From CAVQLX01 sp963811605 (lineage in GTDB: Bacteria; Desulfobacterota; Binatia; DP-6): DNA of 64,000 nt. The DNA is taken from positions 1 to 64,000 of the forward strand of contig CAWESA010000001.1 in assembly GCA_963811605.1 (NCBI GenBank), given 5' to 3'. Both the position numbers and the translations under genes were made by a program. The notes beneath the pieces are model-generated. The model made no database searches, was not told where the DNA came from, and saw only the letters and a program-made list of their open reading frames with translations. This document shows positions 32,945 through 43,916 of the stretch, one piece after another (position 1 is the first letter of the stretch; the number at the start of each line of letters is the position of its first letter).

Positions 32945-34157
32945 AAGCGACCTTCTCCAGCAATTCGATCGGTTCGAACAAGAGGTGCGTGGTGCCGTCG
33001 CTCCATTCCGTCTTCAAAGTCAGGAGCACGCGGCCGTCGGGGGTGCGGCTCAGCCGCTCCTGCGCAATCGGCGGCCGCAGGACGTAACGCGCGAGCTGTT
33101 CGAGGCCGTCGCGGTTGTCCGCCGCGACGGCGACGTTGGCGTGCAGATCGAAGCCGTCGAGGTGGGCCTGGCGGCTGCCGGTGGTGGTCACCCAGGGCGC
33201 ACCGGGCATGCGCCCGAGCTGCAGCACCCGCGCCCCCGCGCGCGGCCCGAGGGCGCTGCGGCCCTGGACCGCCGCACTCGTGATGCCGGCGAGGGCGAGG
33301 GACGTCTCGGCAAGGGGATCGGGGGTGCAGTCGCCCTCCGCGTCCAAGAAGACCCTGCGGCGCCGCAGCAGGCGCAGCACGCGCGTCCGGATGGTGGCGA
33401 CGAGTCGCGCGACCTCCAGGTCGGTCGGTGGCGGGGCCGGGTGGAAGCGCAGCGTGCCGTCGGCGGCTTCCGTGAACACGCCATCGAGGAACAACGCGTG
33501 GCTGTGCACGTTGAGTTGGAGCCCCGAGCCAAAGCGTTGGATCACGGTCACCGCGCCGGAATGGCCGCCGGCCCCCCAGCCGGCGCGCCGTGCCCGCCGG
33601 CGATACCAGCCGAGCACGGCCCGCACGAACACCGCGATGACGGCCCGACAGAGCGCGTGGTCGAAGGCGAGCCGGTAACGCAGCCGGTGCGGCACGGTGA
33701 GGACCCATTGCCGGACGGGCACCCAGGGCAGGACCGCGTCGACGAGATTCGCCGCCTGCTCCGCCATCCGCCGCCCGCCGCAACTGGCGCACACCGCACG
33801 GCCCTTGCAGGACAGAGGGACGAGGCGCTCGAACGCGCAGTCGTCGCACCGGATCCGCAAAAAACCATGGACGAGCAGTCCACACCGGAGGAAGCCGCGG
33901 AACTCGCGCTCGATGAAGTGGGGCAGGCCGACCCCGCCGGTGCGCGCGGCGGCGGCGGCGAGGAAGGTCTCCAGGTGCTCCCGCACCACGCCGTGCAGGA
34001 CCGTGTCGGCGGCGGCGCGCGGGACGTAGGGGGCCACGGCGCGGGGCCCAGCGGCTTCCGTGCCGTGCGGCCCCGCCTCGCCGCAAGACGCGAGAACGAG
34101 GTCGCACGGGGCACCCAGGCGCCGGGGCGCAACACCCGGCGCAACCGCGCGTTGCAC
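32945..34157 (-). pseudogene. IS91-family transposase, N-terminal part
   Basis: About 400 residues of an IS91/Y2-type transposase. Zinc ribbon CDDCAFERLVPLSCKGRAVC with ASCGGRRMAE, then VRQWVLTVPHRLRYRLAFDH, VTVIQRFGSGLQLNVHSHAL (the His-x-His of the HUH motif), GFDLHANVAVAADNRDGLEQ and LARYVLRPPIAQERL (catalytic Tyr region). Conserved reading stops after HLLFEPIELLEK at about 32955; the remaining residues are the flank of the serine-recombinase cassette. The missing C-terminus is at 30118-30365, same strand and right order. N-terminal start uncertain: family similarity begins near ADTVLHGVVREHLETFL. Confidence 0.88.
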
Positions 34158-34188
34158 CGCCGGTCAGCGGTCGGCTCGCCGCCACGCG

Positions 34189-34534
34189 CTACGACCGCGT
34201 GCGCGGGGCAGGCTCGATGATGAGGTCCGCGGGGAGGTCGTCGTCCTGGGGGTGTGGATTGCGGAGGATGACCAGGGGACAGTTTGCCTCGGTGAGGAAC
34301 GGCGCCAGGAACGTCGAACAGGAACGCCTGCTGCAGCTCGCGCATGTCGGCGTCGAAGCGCCCGTCGGCCTCCCTGTGCCCCTCGATGTCGAGGAAGAGC
34401 ATCCGCCGCCCGCCGGGTTTCATCTCCTGTGCCCGGCGGATGAGTCGGAAGAGCGCGCGCGCCGCTTCCTCGAACCCCTCGTGCGGGAGCACGACATGGC
34501 AGAGCGCCACGCCGCGGTCGTCGATCGTCGTCAT
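34189..34534 (-). pseudogene. Frameshifted IS91-associated hypothetical gene
   Basis: MTTIDDRGVALCHVVLPHEG, then LFLDIEGHREADGRFDADMR and ELQQAFLFD in one frame; after a shift near 34310 the next frame gives FLAPFLTEANCPLVILRNPH and PQDDDLPADLIIEPAPRTRS before a stop at 34189. The two halves make one sensible acidic protein of about 115 residues. It lies between the tyrosine recombinase remnant and the IS91 transposase on the same strand, as a middle gene of that module. One-base shift, real or a read error. Function unknown. Confidence 0.65.
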
Positions 34535-34576
34535 CGCCCGTCGCGTCTCGTCCACGGTGCCGTCTCTCTGCTTCAC

Positions 34577-34838
34577 GGGTAGCGTGCCCGCCCGCGCGCG
34601 CGTGCCGTGGCCTGCCGCGCGGGTTCAGCCCCGGCACCGGCCCCGTGCGGGCCGCTGTCTGCAGCCTGAGCCAGTGGGCAATCTGTCGTCCAAGGCGTCA
34701 CCGCCAAGTGCGCCGTCTTCGCCGTCGCCTCGGCGACGGCCGCCGCCGGCGCGATGTGCTGGAGGTAGACGCTCGTCGTGTGCAGCGAGCGGTGCCCCAG
34801 GAGCTGCTGGATTGCGTTCAGCGACGTCCCGCTCTGGA
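34577..34838 (-). pseudogene. Tyrosine recombinase C-terminal fragment
   Basis: Minus-strand reading VQSGTSLNAIQQLLGHRSLH, then TTSVYLQHIAPAAAVAEATA: the last part of a phage-type integrase with the LLGH box and nucleophile Tyr (SVYLQH). The Arg I and His-x-x-Arg II parts are absent; the fragment starts two bases from the lipase stop at 34840, so the left break of the island is here. No in-frame stop separates it from the following hypothetical gene, suggesting another small indel. Some IS91-type elements carry an upstream integrase gene, which would explain the order. Confidence 0.7.
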
Positions 34839-34839
34839 C

Positions 34840-35967
34840 CTAGGCATGGTCGCGCAGTATCCACTCGACCACCGCGGTCCACAGCGTCTCGAAGCGTGCG
34901 GTGGTGCAGCCCGAGCCGGTGGTGATCCAGTCGATGTGGGGCGGAAGCCGCGTGGCGTCGCCGTAGTGGCCGACGACGTCGAGATGATCGGCCTCGACGG
35001 CGTGAATGACCTCGCCCCAGACCTGCGAGCGCGTCGGCACCATGCCGTCGTTGGCGGCCGCATCGGGCAAGGTGCCGAACGCGCTGCGCAGGATGTCGGC
35101 CTGCGCGTCCTCGAGCGCCGGCACGTGATCGGGCGGCAGGCGCGCCAGACGGTGGAGCGCGCGGTAGAGCACGTTCGTGGCCTGCCCGGCCGGATCCAGG
35201 CCGACGGCGAGGATCGCGGCCAGGGAGGGCGGCTGTGCGCGCGTCACCACCGAGCCGGCACGCACCCCCGGCCGGATCCCGGCGCAGGCGGCGAACACCT
35301 CCATGGCCTCGGGAGTGAGCTGGGTGAGGAGCGCCTGGTCGCCCTCGACCTCGCGGAAGAAGGCCGCGATCGCCCGCCGGCGCTCGGGCGAGAAGTCGGA
35401 GAGCAGCTGATCGTAGACCTGGTCGAGGAGCGCGCTGTTGAGGCCGATCATCCCGTCGATGCGCGCGACGGCGGCACCGAGCTCGACGAGCGCGGTCAGC
35501 GGCAACGAGCCGAACCGCAGCACGTAGATCGTGCTCAGCGACAGGGCCCGGAGCACCTGGCGCCCCAGCAGGCCGGTGAAGAACGCCGCCAGCGGCGTCC
35601 CGTGGTGGGGCGTCGCCACGGTGACCGCGGTTCGCACCTGGCGAACCCAGCGCTCGACGTCGAGGTCGGTGGGCAGGGAGATGCCGGGGCTCAGGAGCAG
35701 CCGCACGTCGAGGCCGCCGCTCGAGTGACCGATCAGATGTACCGGGCCGGCATCGTCGTCGAGGGTGTGCGCGATGGTGTGCAGGACGCGTTCGGCGCGC
35801 CGCGGCAGGGAGGCCGTGGGGCGAGTCGGGACCACGTCGATGCGGAGCGCCAGGCCCCGTCGGGTGAAGGCCCCGAGGAGGAACTCGCGCACGTGGCCGA
35901 AATACTTGAGATCGCCCAGGTTGGCGAAGCCGAAGAAGCCCGGGACGAGGTAGACGTGGTGGATCAC
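34840..35967 (-). CDS. Alpha/beta hydrolase, lipase-like
   Basis: 375 residues. IHHVYLVPGFFGFANLGDLK opens the fold (oxyanion loop), GPVHLIGHSSGGLDVRLLLS gives the GHSSG nucleophile elbow (Ser about 117), then VRTAVTVATPHHGTPLAAFF as in PGAP1/triacylglycerol lipases, and an Asp/His pair in the last third (NDGMVPTRSQVWG; EADHLDVVGHYGD). No signal peptide. GTG 35967 is chosen (AAGGG upstream); longer readings would overlap the divergent oxidoreductase gene. The 44-bp gap to that gene probably holds both promoters. It is complete although it abuts the broken integrase. Confidence 0.85.
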   Translation of the reverse strand: MIHHVYLVPGFFGFANLGDLKYFGHVREFLLGAFTRRGLALRIDVVPTRPTASLPRRAERVLHTIAHTLDDDAGPVHLIGHSSGGLDVRLLLSPGISLPTDLDVERWVRQVRTAVTVATPHHGTPLAAFFTGLLGRQVLRALSLSTIYVLRFGSLPLTALVELGAAVARIDGMIGLNSALLDQVYDQLLSDFSPERRRAIAAFFREVEGDQALLTQLTPEAMEVFAACAGIRPGVRAGSVVTRAQPPSLAAILAVGLDPAGQATNVLYRALHRLARLPPDHVPALEDAQADILRSAFGTLPDAAANDGMVPTRSQVWGEVIHAVEADHLDVVGHYGDATRLPPHIDWITTGSGCTTARFETLWTAVVEWILRDHA

Positions 35968-36011
35968 CGCTGTACCCTTCCGGATCGTTTTCTGCTTATG
36001 CTCCGCCCCCC

Positions 36012-37373
36012 ATGGCCACGTCGACACCCAGACACGTCGTGGCGGTCGTCGGAGGGGCGACCGCCGGCGCCGAGGCTGCCGCCATGCTGGCCGACCGCGG
36101 GGTCGTGGCCGTCGTGTTCGAGCAGAATCCGCGGCCCTACGGCAAGATCGAGGACGGTCTACCACGCTGGCACGTGAAGCTCCGGCGCAAGGAGTACGAG
36201 ACCATCAACGACAAGCTGTCGCGGCCCGACGTCCACTTCGTGCCCTGCACCAAGATCGGCCGCGATCTCGACTTCCCGACCCTGGTCTCCGAGTGGGGGT
36301 TCAGCGCGGTGCTGCTGGCCCACGGCGCCTGGCGGGATCGGCCGCTCCAGGTGCCGCACGCCGACGACTATCTGGGCAAGGGCCTCATCTACCAGAACCC
36401 GTTCATCTACTGGTTCAACCACTTCACCGAGCGAGGGTACGACGGCCCGCAGTACGAGGTGGCCGACGGGGCGCTGGTGGTGGGGGGCGGGCTCGCCTCG
36501 ATCGACGTCCTCAAGGTGCTCCAGATCGAGACCGCGCGCGCCGCCCTGGCCGAGCGCGGCATCGACGAGAACATGCTGAAGCTCGAGCAGGAGGGCATCC
36601 CCGCCGTCCTCGACGAGCACGGGTTCTCCTGGGACGACCTCGGGCTCCGCGGCGCGACGCTCGTCTACCGGCGTCGCATCGAGGACATGCCGCTGGCCGA
36701 GATGCCCGACGGCGCCGACGAGTCGCGCCGCCAGAAGGTCGAGACGACCCGGCGGCGCATCCTCGAGAAGGCGATGCAGAAGTATCTCTTCACCGTCATG
36801 CCGCTGCGCCTGCCCGTCGCGGTGCTGGCCGAGGGCGAGCGGCTGGCGGGGCTGCGCCTCCAGCGCACGCGCCTCGAGGGCGGCCAGGCCGTGCCGGTGG
36901 AGGGGGCGTTCGAGGACGTGCCGGCCCCGCTCGTGGTGAGCTCCATCGGCAGCGTGCCGGAGCCCATGGAAGGCGTCGAGCAGGACGGTCATCTCTATCG
37001 CTGGGCCGATCCGGACCTGGGACGTTTGGGCGGCTACGAGTCCGTGTTCAGCACCGGCAACGTGGTGACCGGCAAGGGCAACATCGTCGCCTCCCGCAAG
37101 CACAGCCTGCGCGTGACCAGCCACGTGATCGAGTCGTACCTCGGGCTCGGCAACGGCCGGCACGAGGGCGAGGAAGCGCTCCTCGGGTCCGAGAACCGCG
37201 AGGCGGACGCGACCGGCGAGCGGCTGCTGGCGGCGCTGCGGCGCAAGCCGCCGCTCGGGCCCGCGGCAGTCGACGCCGTGCTGGCGCGAGTGCATGCCAG
37301 ACGGGAGGCCGTCGGCTTCACGGCGTCCTACCGCGAATGGCTCGAACGCGTGACACCGCCGGACCTCGCCTGA
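36012..37373 (+). CDS. FAD/NAD(P)-binding oxidoreductase (ferredoxin reductase / GltD-like)
   Basis: 453 residues. An FAD dinucleotide fold at the N-terminus (VVAVVGGATAGAEAAAMLAD) ends in VFEQNPRPYGKIEDGLPRWH, the GltD/adrenodoxin-reductase signature in which the flavin contact YGKI(E)xGxPxxH is visible. A second nucleotide fold follows near residue 155 (GALVVGGGLASIDVLKVLQI), then LVVSSIGSVPEPMEGV and VFSTGNVVTGKGNIVASRKH, the C-terminal FAD motif. It lacks the Cys clusters of GltD. Probably passes electrons from NAD(P)H to a partner such as ferredoxin; partner not identified. First gene of a rightward run with SDR, aat and acyl-CoA dehydrogenase. Confidence 0.85.
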   Translation: MATSTPRHVVAVVGGATAGAEAAAMLADRGVVAVVFEQNPRPYGKIEDGLPRWHVKLRRKEYETINDKLSRPDVHFVPCTKIGRDLDFPTLVSEWGFSAVLLAHGAWRDRPLQVPHADDYLGKGLIYQNPFIYWFNHFTERGYDGPQYEVADGALVVGGGLASIDVLKVLQIETARAALAERGIDENMLKLEQEGIPAVLDEHGFSWDDLGLRGATLVYRRRIEDMPLAEMPDGADESRRQKVETTRRRILEKAMQKYLFTVMPLRLPVAVLAEGERLAGLRLQRTRLEGGQAVPVEGAFEDVPAPLVVSSIGSVPEPMEGVEQDGHLYRWADPDLGRLGGYESVFSTGNVVTGKGNIVASRKHSLRVTSHVIESYLGLGNGRHEGEEALLGSENREADATGERLLAALRRKPPLGPAAVDAVLARVHARREAVGFTASYREWLERVTPPDLA

Positions 37374-37380
37374 GGCTGCG

Positions 37381-38241
37381 GTGCACGGCAAGGTCTGCGT
37401 CCTCACCGGCGGCACGTCAGGGATCGGACGCGAGACCGCGGTGGCTCTCGCCGGCCTCGGTGCCAGCCTGGCGCTCGTCTGCCGGGACCGGCGGCGCGGC
37501 GAGGAGACGCTGGCGGAGATCGCGACGCGGACGGGAAGCCGCGACGTCGGCCTGTACTTCGCCGATCTGTCCGAGCAGTGCGACGTCCGCCGCGTCGCGG
37601 GCGAGCTGCTCGCACGACACGCCCGCATCGACGTGCTGGTGAACAACGCCGGCATCGTCAACCTGCACCACGCGCTCACCGGCGACGGCATCGAGGCGGT
37701 GTTCGCCACCAATCATCTGGCCTACTTCATGCTCACCCTGCTGCTGCTCGAGCGCCTGCGCGCCGCCGGCGCCGCGCGCATCGTCAACGTCGTGTCCGAG
37801 GCGCATCGCTTCGGACGTCTCGACTTCGACGACCTGGGCAATGCCCGGCGCTATCGCACCATGCGGGTGTACGGGCAGTCGAAGCTGGCCAACATCCTCT
37901 TCACCTACGAGCTCGCGCGCCGGCTCGCGGACACCGGGGTCACCGCCAACTGCCTGCACCCGGGTGCGGTGGGGACACGCCTCGGGCACAACAACGGCAC
38001 GGTGGCCCGCCTGCTGGCGAGCGCGCTCAAGCCGTTCTTCCGTACGCCGGCGCAGGGGGCGGACACGATGATCTGGCTGGCGTCGTCGCGGGACGTCGAC
38101 GCCGTGACCGGACAGTACTTCATCCGGCGGACGCCGCGGCGATCCGCCGCCCCGACCTACGACGAGACGATCGCGCGCCGCCTCTGGGACGTGAGCCTCG
38201 AGCTCACGGGGATCGAGGACCCGACGCGGGTCGCCGTCTGA
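37381..38241 (+). CDS. Short-chain dehydrogenase/reductase (retinol dehydrogenase-like)
   Basis: 286 residues, classical SDR. VCVLTGGTSGIGRETAVALA (TGxxxGIG cofactor loop), VLVNNAGIV (NNAG), IVNVVSEAHRF (catalytic Ser) and YGQSKLANILF (YxxxK), then LHPGAVGTRLG. The length and the YxQSKLAN pattern fit the WWOX/retinol-dehydrogenase-like branch that oxidises or reduces hydrophobic alcohols and ketones, mostly with NADP. GTG start seven bases after the oxidoreductase stop, so co-transcribed. Substrate unknown. Confidence 0.9.
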   Translation: MHGKVCVLTGGTSGIGRETAVALAGLGASLALVCRDRRRGEETLAEIATRTGSRDVGLYFADLSEQCDVRRVAGELLARHARIDVLVNNAGIVNLHHALTGDGIEAVFATNHLAYFMLTLLLLERLRAAGAARIVNVVSEAHRFGRLDFDDLGNARRYRTMRVYGQSKLANILFTYELARRLADTGVTANCLHPGAVGTRLGHNNGTVARLLASALKPFFRTPAQGADTMIWLASSRDVDAVTGQYFIRRTPRRSAAPTYDETIARRLWDVSLELTGIEDPTRVAV

Positions 38242-38248
38242 GCCTGGC

Positions 38249-38908
38249 GTGCCGGTCCGGCGTTTTCCCGATCCGCGGTCCGCGACCCGCGACGGCCTGG
38301 TCGCCGTCGGCGGCGATCTCCACCCCGATACCCTGCGGCTCGCGTACCGGCAGGGCATCTTCCCCTGGCCGGCGCCCGGCCTGCCGCTGCTGTGGTTCTC
38401 GCCGCCCGAGCGCGGGGTGCTGGAGTTCCGGGACCTGCACGTCCCGCGCAGCCTCGAGCGGGCGCGGCGGCGGAGCGGCCGTCGTCTGACCGTCGACGCC
38501 GATTTTGCCGGCGTCATCCGCGGCTGCGCCGGCGCGCCGCGGCCCGGCCAGGAGGGCACCTGGATCACGGACGACATCGTCGAGGCGTACGAGCGCCTGC
38601 ACCGGCTCGGCATGGCGCACAGCGTGGAGACGTGGGACGGCGCGCGGCTCGTCGGCGGCATCTACGGCGTCGAGGTGGACGGCGCCTTCGCCGCGGAGAG
38701 CATGTTCTATCGCGCGCCCAACGCCTCGAAGCAGGCATTGCTCCACCTGGTGGCCCACCTCTCCTCGCGCGGCCTCGACTGGCTCGACATCCAGGTCGTG
38801 ACCCCGCACATGGAGCGCTTCGGGGCGCGCGCCATCCCGCGCGAGCGCTTCCTGGCGCGGCTCGCGGCGACGCGCGCCCGCGGCCTGCGCCTGTTCGACG
38901 GCGCATAG
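38249..38908 (+). CDS. aat: Leucyl/phenylalanyl-tRNA--protein transferase
   Basis: 219 residues, normal size for Aat, which adds Leu or Phe to proteins with N-terminal Arg or Lys and marks them for ClpS/ClpAP degradation. Signature stretches: RRFPDPRSATRDGLVAVGGD, LRLAYRQGIFPWPAPGLPLL, WFSPPERGVLEF, GTWITDDIVEAYERLHRLGM, AHSVETWDGARLVGGIYGVE and ESMFYRAPNASKQALLHLV. GTG start seven bases after the SDR stop. Confidence 0.96.
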   Translation: MPVRRFPDPRSATRDGLVAVGGDLHPDTLRLAYRQGIFPWPAPGLPLLWFSPPERGVLEFRDLHVPRSLERARRRSGRRLTVDADFAGVIRGCAGAPRPGQEGTWITDDIVEAYERLHRLGMAHSVETWDGARLVGGIYGVEVDGAFAAESMFYRAPNASKQALLHLVAHLSSRGLDWLDIQVVTPHMERFGARAIPRERFLARLAATRARGLRLFDGA

Positions 38909-38954
38909 CCGCCCCCGGGTCCACGGCCGTCGCTGCGCATGTTACGGTGCCGGC

Positions 38955-40691
38955 ATGGCCAAGGAATTCTTCCACCGTGACATGCAGCACTTCATCGACC
39001 ATCGCTTCGACTGGGCGCGCTACCTGCGGCTGCGCCGGGGCGAGGACGTGAACGTCGCCGACGAGGTCGCCACCTACAAGGAGGTGCTGGCGACGACCGG
39101 GGAGATCTGCGCGGCGATCGCGGACGGTGCGCGCGGGCACTGGCACGAGGAGGTGACGCTGGTGGACGGGGCCGTCGTCGTCCCCCCGCACATCACGGCC
39201 GGCTACGAGAAGCTGCGCGGCGCGGGGCTGCTCTGCCTCACGATGGATCCGGCCTACGGCGGGTACGGCCTGCCCGCGCTGGTGAACACGCCGTACCTCG
39301 AGATGGTCGCACGCGCCGACTCGAGCCTGATGACGATCATCGGTCTCCAGGCCGGGGTCGCGCTCGACATCGAGAAGTACGGCAGCGACGAGCTGAAACG
39401 GCGCTACCTGCCCGCGTTCGTGTCCGGCGAGCTGCAGGGCGCCATGGACCTGACCGAGCCCCAGGCCGGGTCCGATCTGGGCGGGATCACCACCCGGGCC
39501 ACGCGCGAGGGCGATCGCTGGCTCATCGACGGCGAGAAGATCTACATCACCAATGGCGGTGCCCCCATCCATCTCGTGCTGGCGCGCGACGCCGCCACCT
39601 TCGAGCAGTCGAAGGGGACCACCAACGGACTGAACCTCATGCTCTGTCCGCGGACGCTTCCGGACGGGCGGGCGAACGGCGTGCGGGTGGCGCGCCTCGA
39701 GTCGAAGCTCGGCATCCACGGGTCGCCCACCTGCGTGATCGAGTTCGAGCACGCCGACGCGTTCCTGCTCGGCAGCGCGGGACAGGGCTTTCGCGCCATG
39801 CTCGACCTGATGAACAACGCGCGGCTCGGGGTTGCCGCGCAGGCCATCGGCATCGCCGAGGCCGCGTTCCAGGAGGCGCGCGAGTACGCCGCGCAGCGCG
39901 TCCAGTTCGGCGCGCCGATCCTCCGGCAGCCGCTCGTCAAGTCGATGCTCACGCTCATGCGCATCAACATCGAGGCGGCGCGCGCGTTGCTGAACCGCAC
40001 GTCGGCGCTCATCGACATGACCGAGGCGATCCGCACCCACCTGGAATCGGAGTGGGGCACGGGCGACGCGCAGGGCGCGAGCCTCGAGGAGGAGCTCGAG
40101 CGCAACACGGCGCTGATCCGCTTCTTCACCCCGCTCTGCAAGTACTACGCGACCGAGATCAGCAATCACGTCACGCGCCAGGGCATCCAGGTACACGGCG
40201 GCATCGGATACATGGCCGAGACGCCCGCCGGCCACCACCACTCCGACTCGATCATCACGACCATCTACGAGGGAACGTCCGAGATCCAGGCCAGCTTCGC
40301 GCTCAAGGAGATGGCCAAGGGCGCGCTCTTCGCGACCCTCGACGGCATCGAGCAGGAGATGGCGGCGTTGCGCGCCACCCGGCCCGAGCTGGTCGACCTG
40401 GTGAGCGAGGGCGCGAAGATGATCCGCGACGCGGTACCGAGCCTGATGGGCGACCCGCAGTACGCGCTACTCAACGCGAAGCGCGTCTGCCAGATGGTGA
40501 TCGACGTCGTGGTCAGCGCGGAGCTGCTCTGCCAGGCGGATGCGGCCGAGGGTCGGCTCGAGCTGGCGCAGAGCTTCATCCACCGCCACATCCCCGCCGT
40601 GCAGCTCAACGCCGGCCGCATTCGCAGCGGGGACGCTACCCGCATCGCACGCTACGACAAGATCCTCGGCCTGTCCGCGGAGCATTCTTGA
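38955..40691 (+). CDS. Acyl-CoA dehydrogenase (large, FadE/DmdC-like)
   Basis: 578 residues, about 180 more than a classic acyl-CoA dehydrogenase, matching the larger branch that includes DmdC-like and FadE5-like enzymes. Visible: AYGGYGLPALVNTPYLEMVA, GAMDLTEPQAGSDLGGITTR (flavin and substrate loop), YITNGGAP, GIHGSPTCVIEF, GFRAMLDLMNNARLGVAAQA, GIQVHGGIGYMAETPAGHHH and TTIYEGTSEIQ, with the catalytic base Glu expected in the last box region. The C-terminal extension is helical. It introduces a trans double bond in an acyl-CoA with FAD, feeding electrons to ETF. Substrate chain unknown. Confidence 0.93.
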   Translation: MAKEFFHRDMQHFIDHRFDWARYLRLRRGEDVNVADEVATYKEVLATTGEICAAIADGARGHWHEEVTLVDGAVVVPPHITAGYEKLRGAGLLCLTMDPAYGGYGLPALVNTPYLEMVARADSSLMTIIGLQAGVALDIEKYGSDELKRRYLPAFVSGELQGAMDLTEPQAGSDLGGITTRATREGDRWLIDGEKIYITNGGAPIHLVLARDAATFEQSKGTTNGLNLMLCPRTLPDGRANGVRVARLESKLGIHGSPTCVIEFEHADAFLLGSAGQGFRAMLDLMNNARLGVAAQAIGIAEAAFQEAREYAAQRVQFGAPILRQPLVKSMLTLMRINIEAARALLNRTSALIDMTEAIRTHLESEWGTGDAQGASLEEELERNTALIRFFTPLCKYYATEISNHVTRQGIQVHGGIGYMAETPAGHHHSDSIITTIYEGTSEIQASFALKEMAKGALFATLDGIEQEMAALRATRPELVDLVSEGAKMIRDAVPSLMGDPQYALLNAKRVCQMVIDVVVSAELLCQADAAEGRLELAQSFIHRHIPAVQLNAGRIRSGDATRIARYDKILGLSAEHS

Positions 40692-40749
40692 AATTGGCCG
40701 CGCGCTCTCATAAACCCGACTCGCTGCACGACACGAGGAGGATCCGACC

Positions 40750-41157
40750 ATGACGGGAATGGCGATCCGTGCCGTCGCGCTGGTGCTCTGCGTCGGCGCG
40801 GTCGGATGCACCACCTACAACCCGGCGACCGGCCAGTACGAGACCGACCCGGTCGGCACGTCGATGGTCGCGGGCGGTCTCGGCCTGGCCGGCGGCGTCG
40901 CACTCGGCGCCGCGCTCTCCGATCACGACGATTGCTGCTGGGGCGGCGGATGGGGCGGCTACCACAACAACGTCAACGTCTACAATCACTACAACCGCAC
41001 GGCGAACTACAACAAGAACGTCAACTACAACAAGAACGCCAACTGGAATCGCGGGAACCGCGGCGGTGGGCGTGGCGGCGGGTATCACGGCGGCGGCGGG
41101 CGCGGCGGCGGTGGCCGTGGTGGCGGTGGCCGTGGCGGCGGCGGCCGCCGGCGCTGA
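40750..41157 (+). CDS. Gly/Asn-rich lipoprotein
   Basis: 135 residues. ATG 40750 has GAGGAGG upstream. The signal is lipoprotein-type with lipobox VGAVGC (Cys 20), followed by TTYNPATGQYETDPVGTSMV, a glycine-zipper hydrophobic stretch (VAGGLGLAGGVALGAALSDH), CCWGGGWGG, an Asn/Tyr/Lys-rich middle and a long GGGRGGG C-terminus. Such low-complexity envelope lipoproteins are widespread and of unknown role. Co-directional with the next secreted protein 23 bases downstream. Confidence 0.75.
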   Translation: MTGMAIRAVALVLCVGAVGCTTYNPATGQYETDPVGTSMVAGGLGLAGGVALGAALSDHDDCCWGGGWGGYHNNVNVYNHYNRTANYNKNVNYNKNANWNRGNRGGGRGGGYHGGGGRGGGGRGGGGRGGGGRRR

Positions 41158-41180
41158 GCGGGCACGGGAGGATATTCGGC

Positions 41181-41675
41181 ATGGATGCTTCGATGCGTAT
41201 CGGATGCACCGCGATCGTGGTCGGTCTCCTCGGTCTCCCGTCGCAGGTCGCGCAGGCACAGGGCGGCCTGCCCAAGGCGCTGGTCTCCAGACTCGATCCC
41301 GCGTGGGATCGACTCGGGCAGAGCAACGCCAAGTTCCTCACCCTGGATCAGCAGGCGCTGCTCGACGATCTGGCCTTCGCCGCCGCGGTGAGCGGAGGGT
41401 GCCCCGGCTTCGCCATCAACCAGCAGGCGTTCGAGGCCGGCTTCAAGAGCTTCAGGACCGACGACTACATGAAGGCGGCGCCGGAGGAGAAGCGCAAGCG
41501 CGAGTACCATCTCATGGCCAACTACGGCGCCACCGTGGCCCTCTATACCGCCGAGGGCCTCTTGCATCCGAAGGAAGCCTGCAAGTTCGCGGAGACCAAG
41601 CGCGATCTGGGGCCGGGCCGCTTCTGGTTGCCGGTGAGCGACACGGAGCCACCTGCGAAGGGCAAGAAGAAGTAG
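41181..41675 (+). CDS. Exported hypothetical protein
   Basis: 164 residues. ATG 41181 has GGGAGGAT upstream. The signal peptide ends near SQVAQAQG. The mature part is helical and includes LTLDQQALLDDLAFAAAVSG, CPGFAINQQAFEAGFKSFRT and EKRKREYHLMANYGATVALY, with two Cys that may pair. Two closely spaced secreted genes (with 40750-41157) suggest one transcript. I recognise no family. Confidence 0.75.
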   Translation: MDASMRIGCTAIVVGLLGLPSQVAQAQGGLPKALVSRLDPAWDRLGQSNAKFLTLDQQALLDDLAFAAAVSGGCPGFAINQQAFEAGFKSFRTDDYMKAAPEEKRKREYHLMANYGATVALYTAEGLLHPKEACKFAETKRDLGPGRFWLPVSDTEPPAKGKKK

Positions 41676-41681
41676 GAGGCG

Positions 41682-42091
41682 TCACTCCGCCGGGACGCAG
41701 ACGACGGCGGACTCGCGCCTGCCGGCGTGCTCCACGCCCCACGTCATGACCGCACGGGAGGCTTCGACGGCGATGCCCCGCCCCCACATCGACGGCAGGA
41801 GCGCGTAGCCGATCTCCAGCGGCGAGGTGTCCTCGGGTCGCAGGTAGTCGACCCAGCCGACGAGCGTCGCAACGCCGCGCTGCGCGATGCCGAGGAGCCC
41901 GAGGCCGTGCTCCGCATGCTGCGCGAGGCTGCGCGCCAGCATGGCCGCGGAGTCCTCGCGCGCGAGCAGGCGACCGTCGAACAGCTAGCGCCGGACGTCC
42001 GGGTCGGTGTTGATGGCGTGGAAACCGTCCTCGTCGGCCGCGGCGAGCGGACGGAGCGCGAGACGCGGCGTCTCGAGGCGCAGCGGGCGGA

Positions 42092-42095
<4 letters not shown>
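41682..42095 (-). pseudogene. GNAT acetyltransferase with in-frame TAG
   Basis: Start GTG 42095 overlaps the argS stop (GTGA). The reading IRPLRLETPRLALRPLAAAD, EDGFHAINTDPDVRR meets TAG at 41985-41987, then continues in the same frame as LFDGRLLAREDSAAM, GWVDYLRPEDTSPLEIGYAL and LPSMWGRGIAVEASRAVMTW (the RGxxxEAxxA acetyl-CoA loop). It is a RimJ/RimL-type N-acetyltransferase. Relatives have an aromatic residue (VxRYLF or similar) where the TAG is, so one base change broke it. The C-terminus (VVCVPAE) is also early, before the usual NxxSxxxLEKxGF. Probably dead. Confidence 0.75.
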
Positions 42096-43837
<1,742 letters not shown>

Positions 43838-43871
43838 GCCACATCGTCCGCGGAGGGTCGAGCGCGTGACG

Positions 43872-43909
43872 CCGGGCGGCCCCCGGGACCACTGCCGGAG
43901 GCCGCCCGG
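43872..43909 (-). terminator. Hairpin terminator after the secreted protease gene
   Basis: A perfect 10-bp stem, CCGGGCGGCC with GGCCGCCCGG, and an 18-base loop, lying just after the minus-strand stop at 43917 and before argS. No T-run. Confidence 0.55.
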
Positions 43910-43916
43910 ACGCCGT

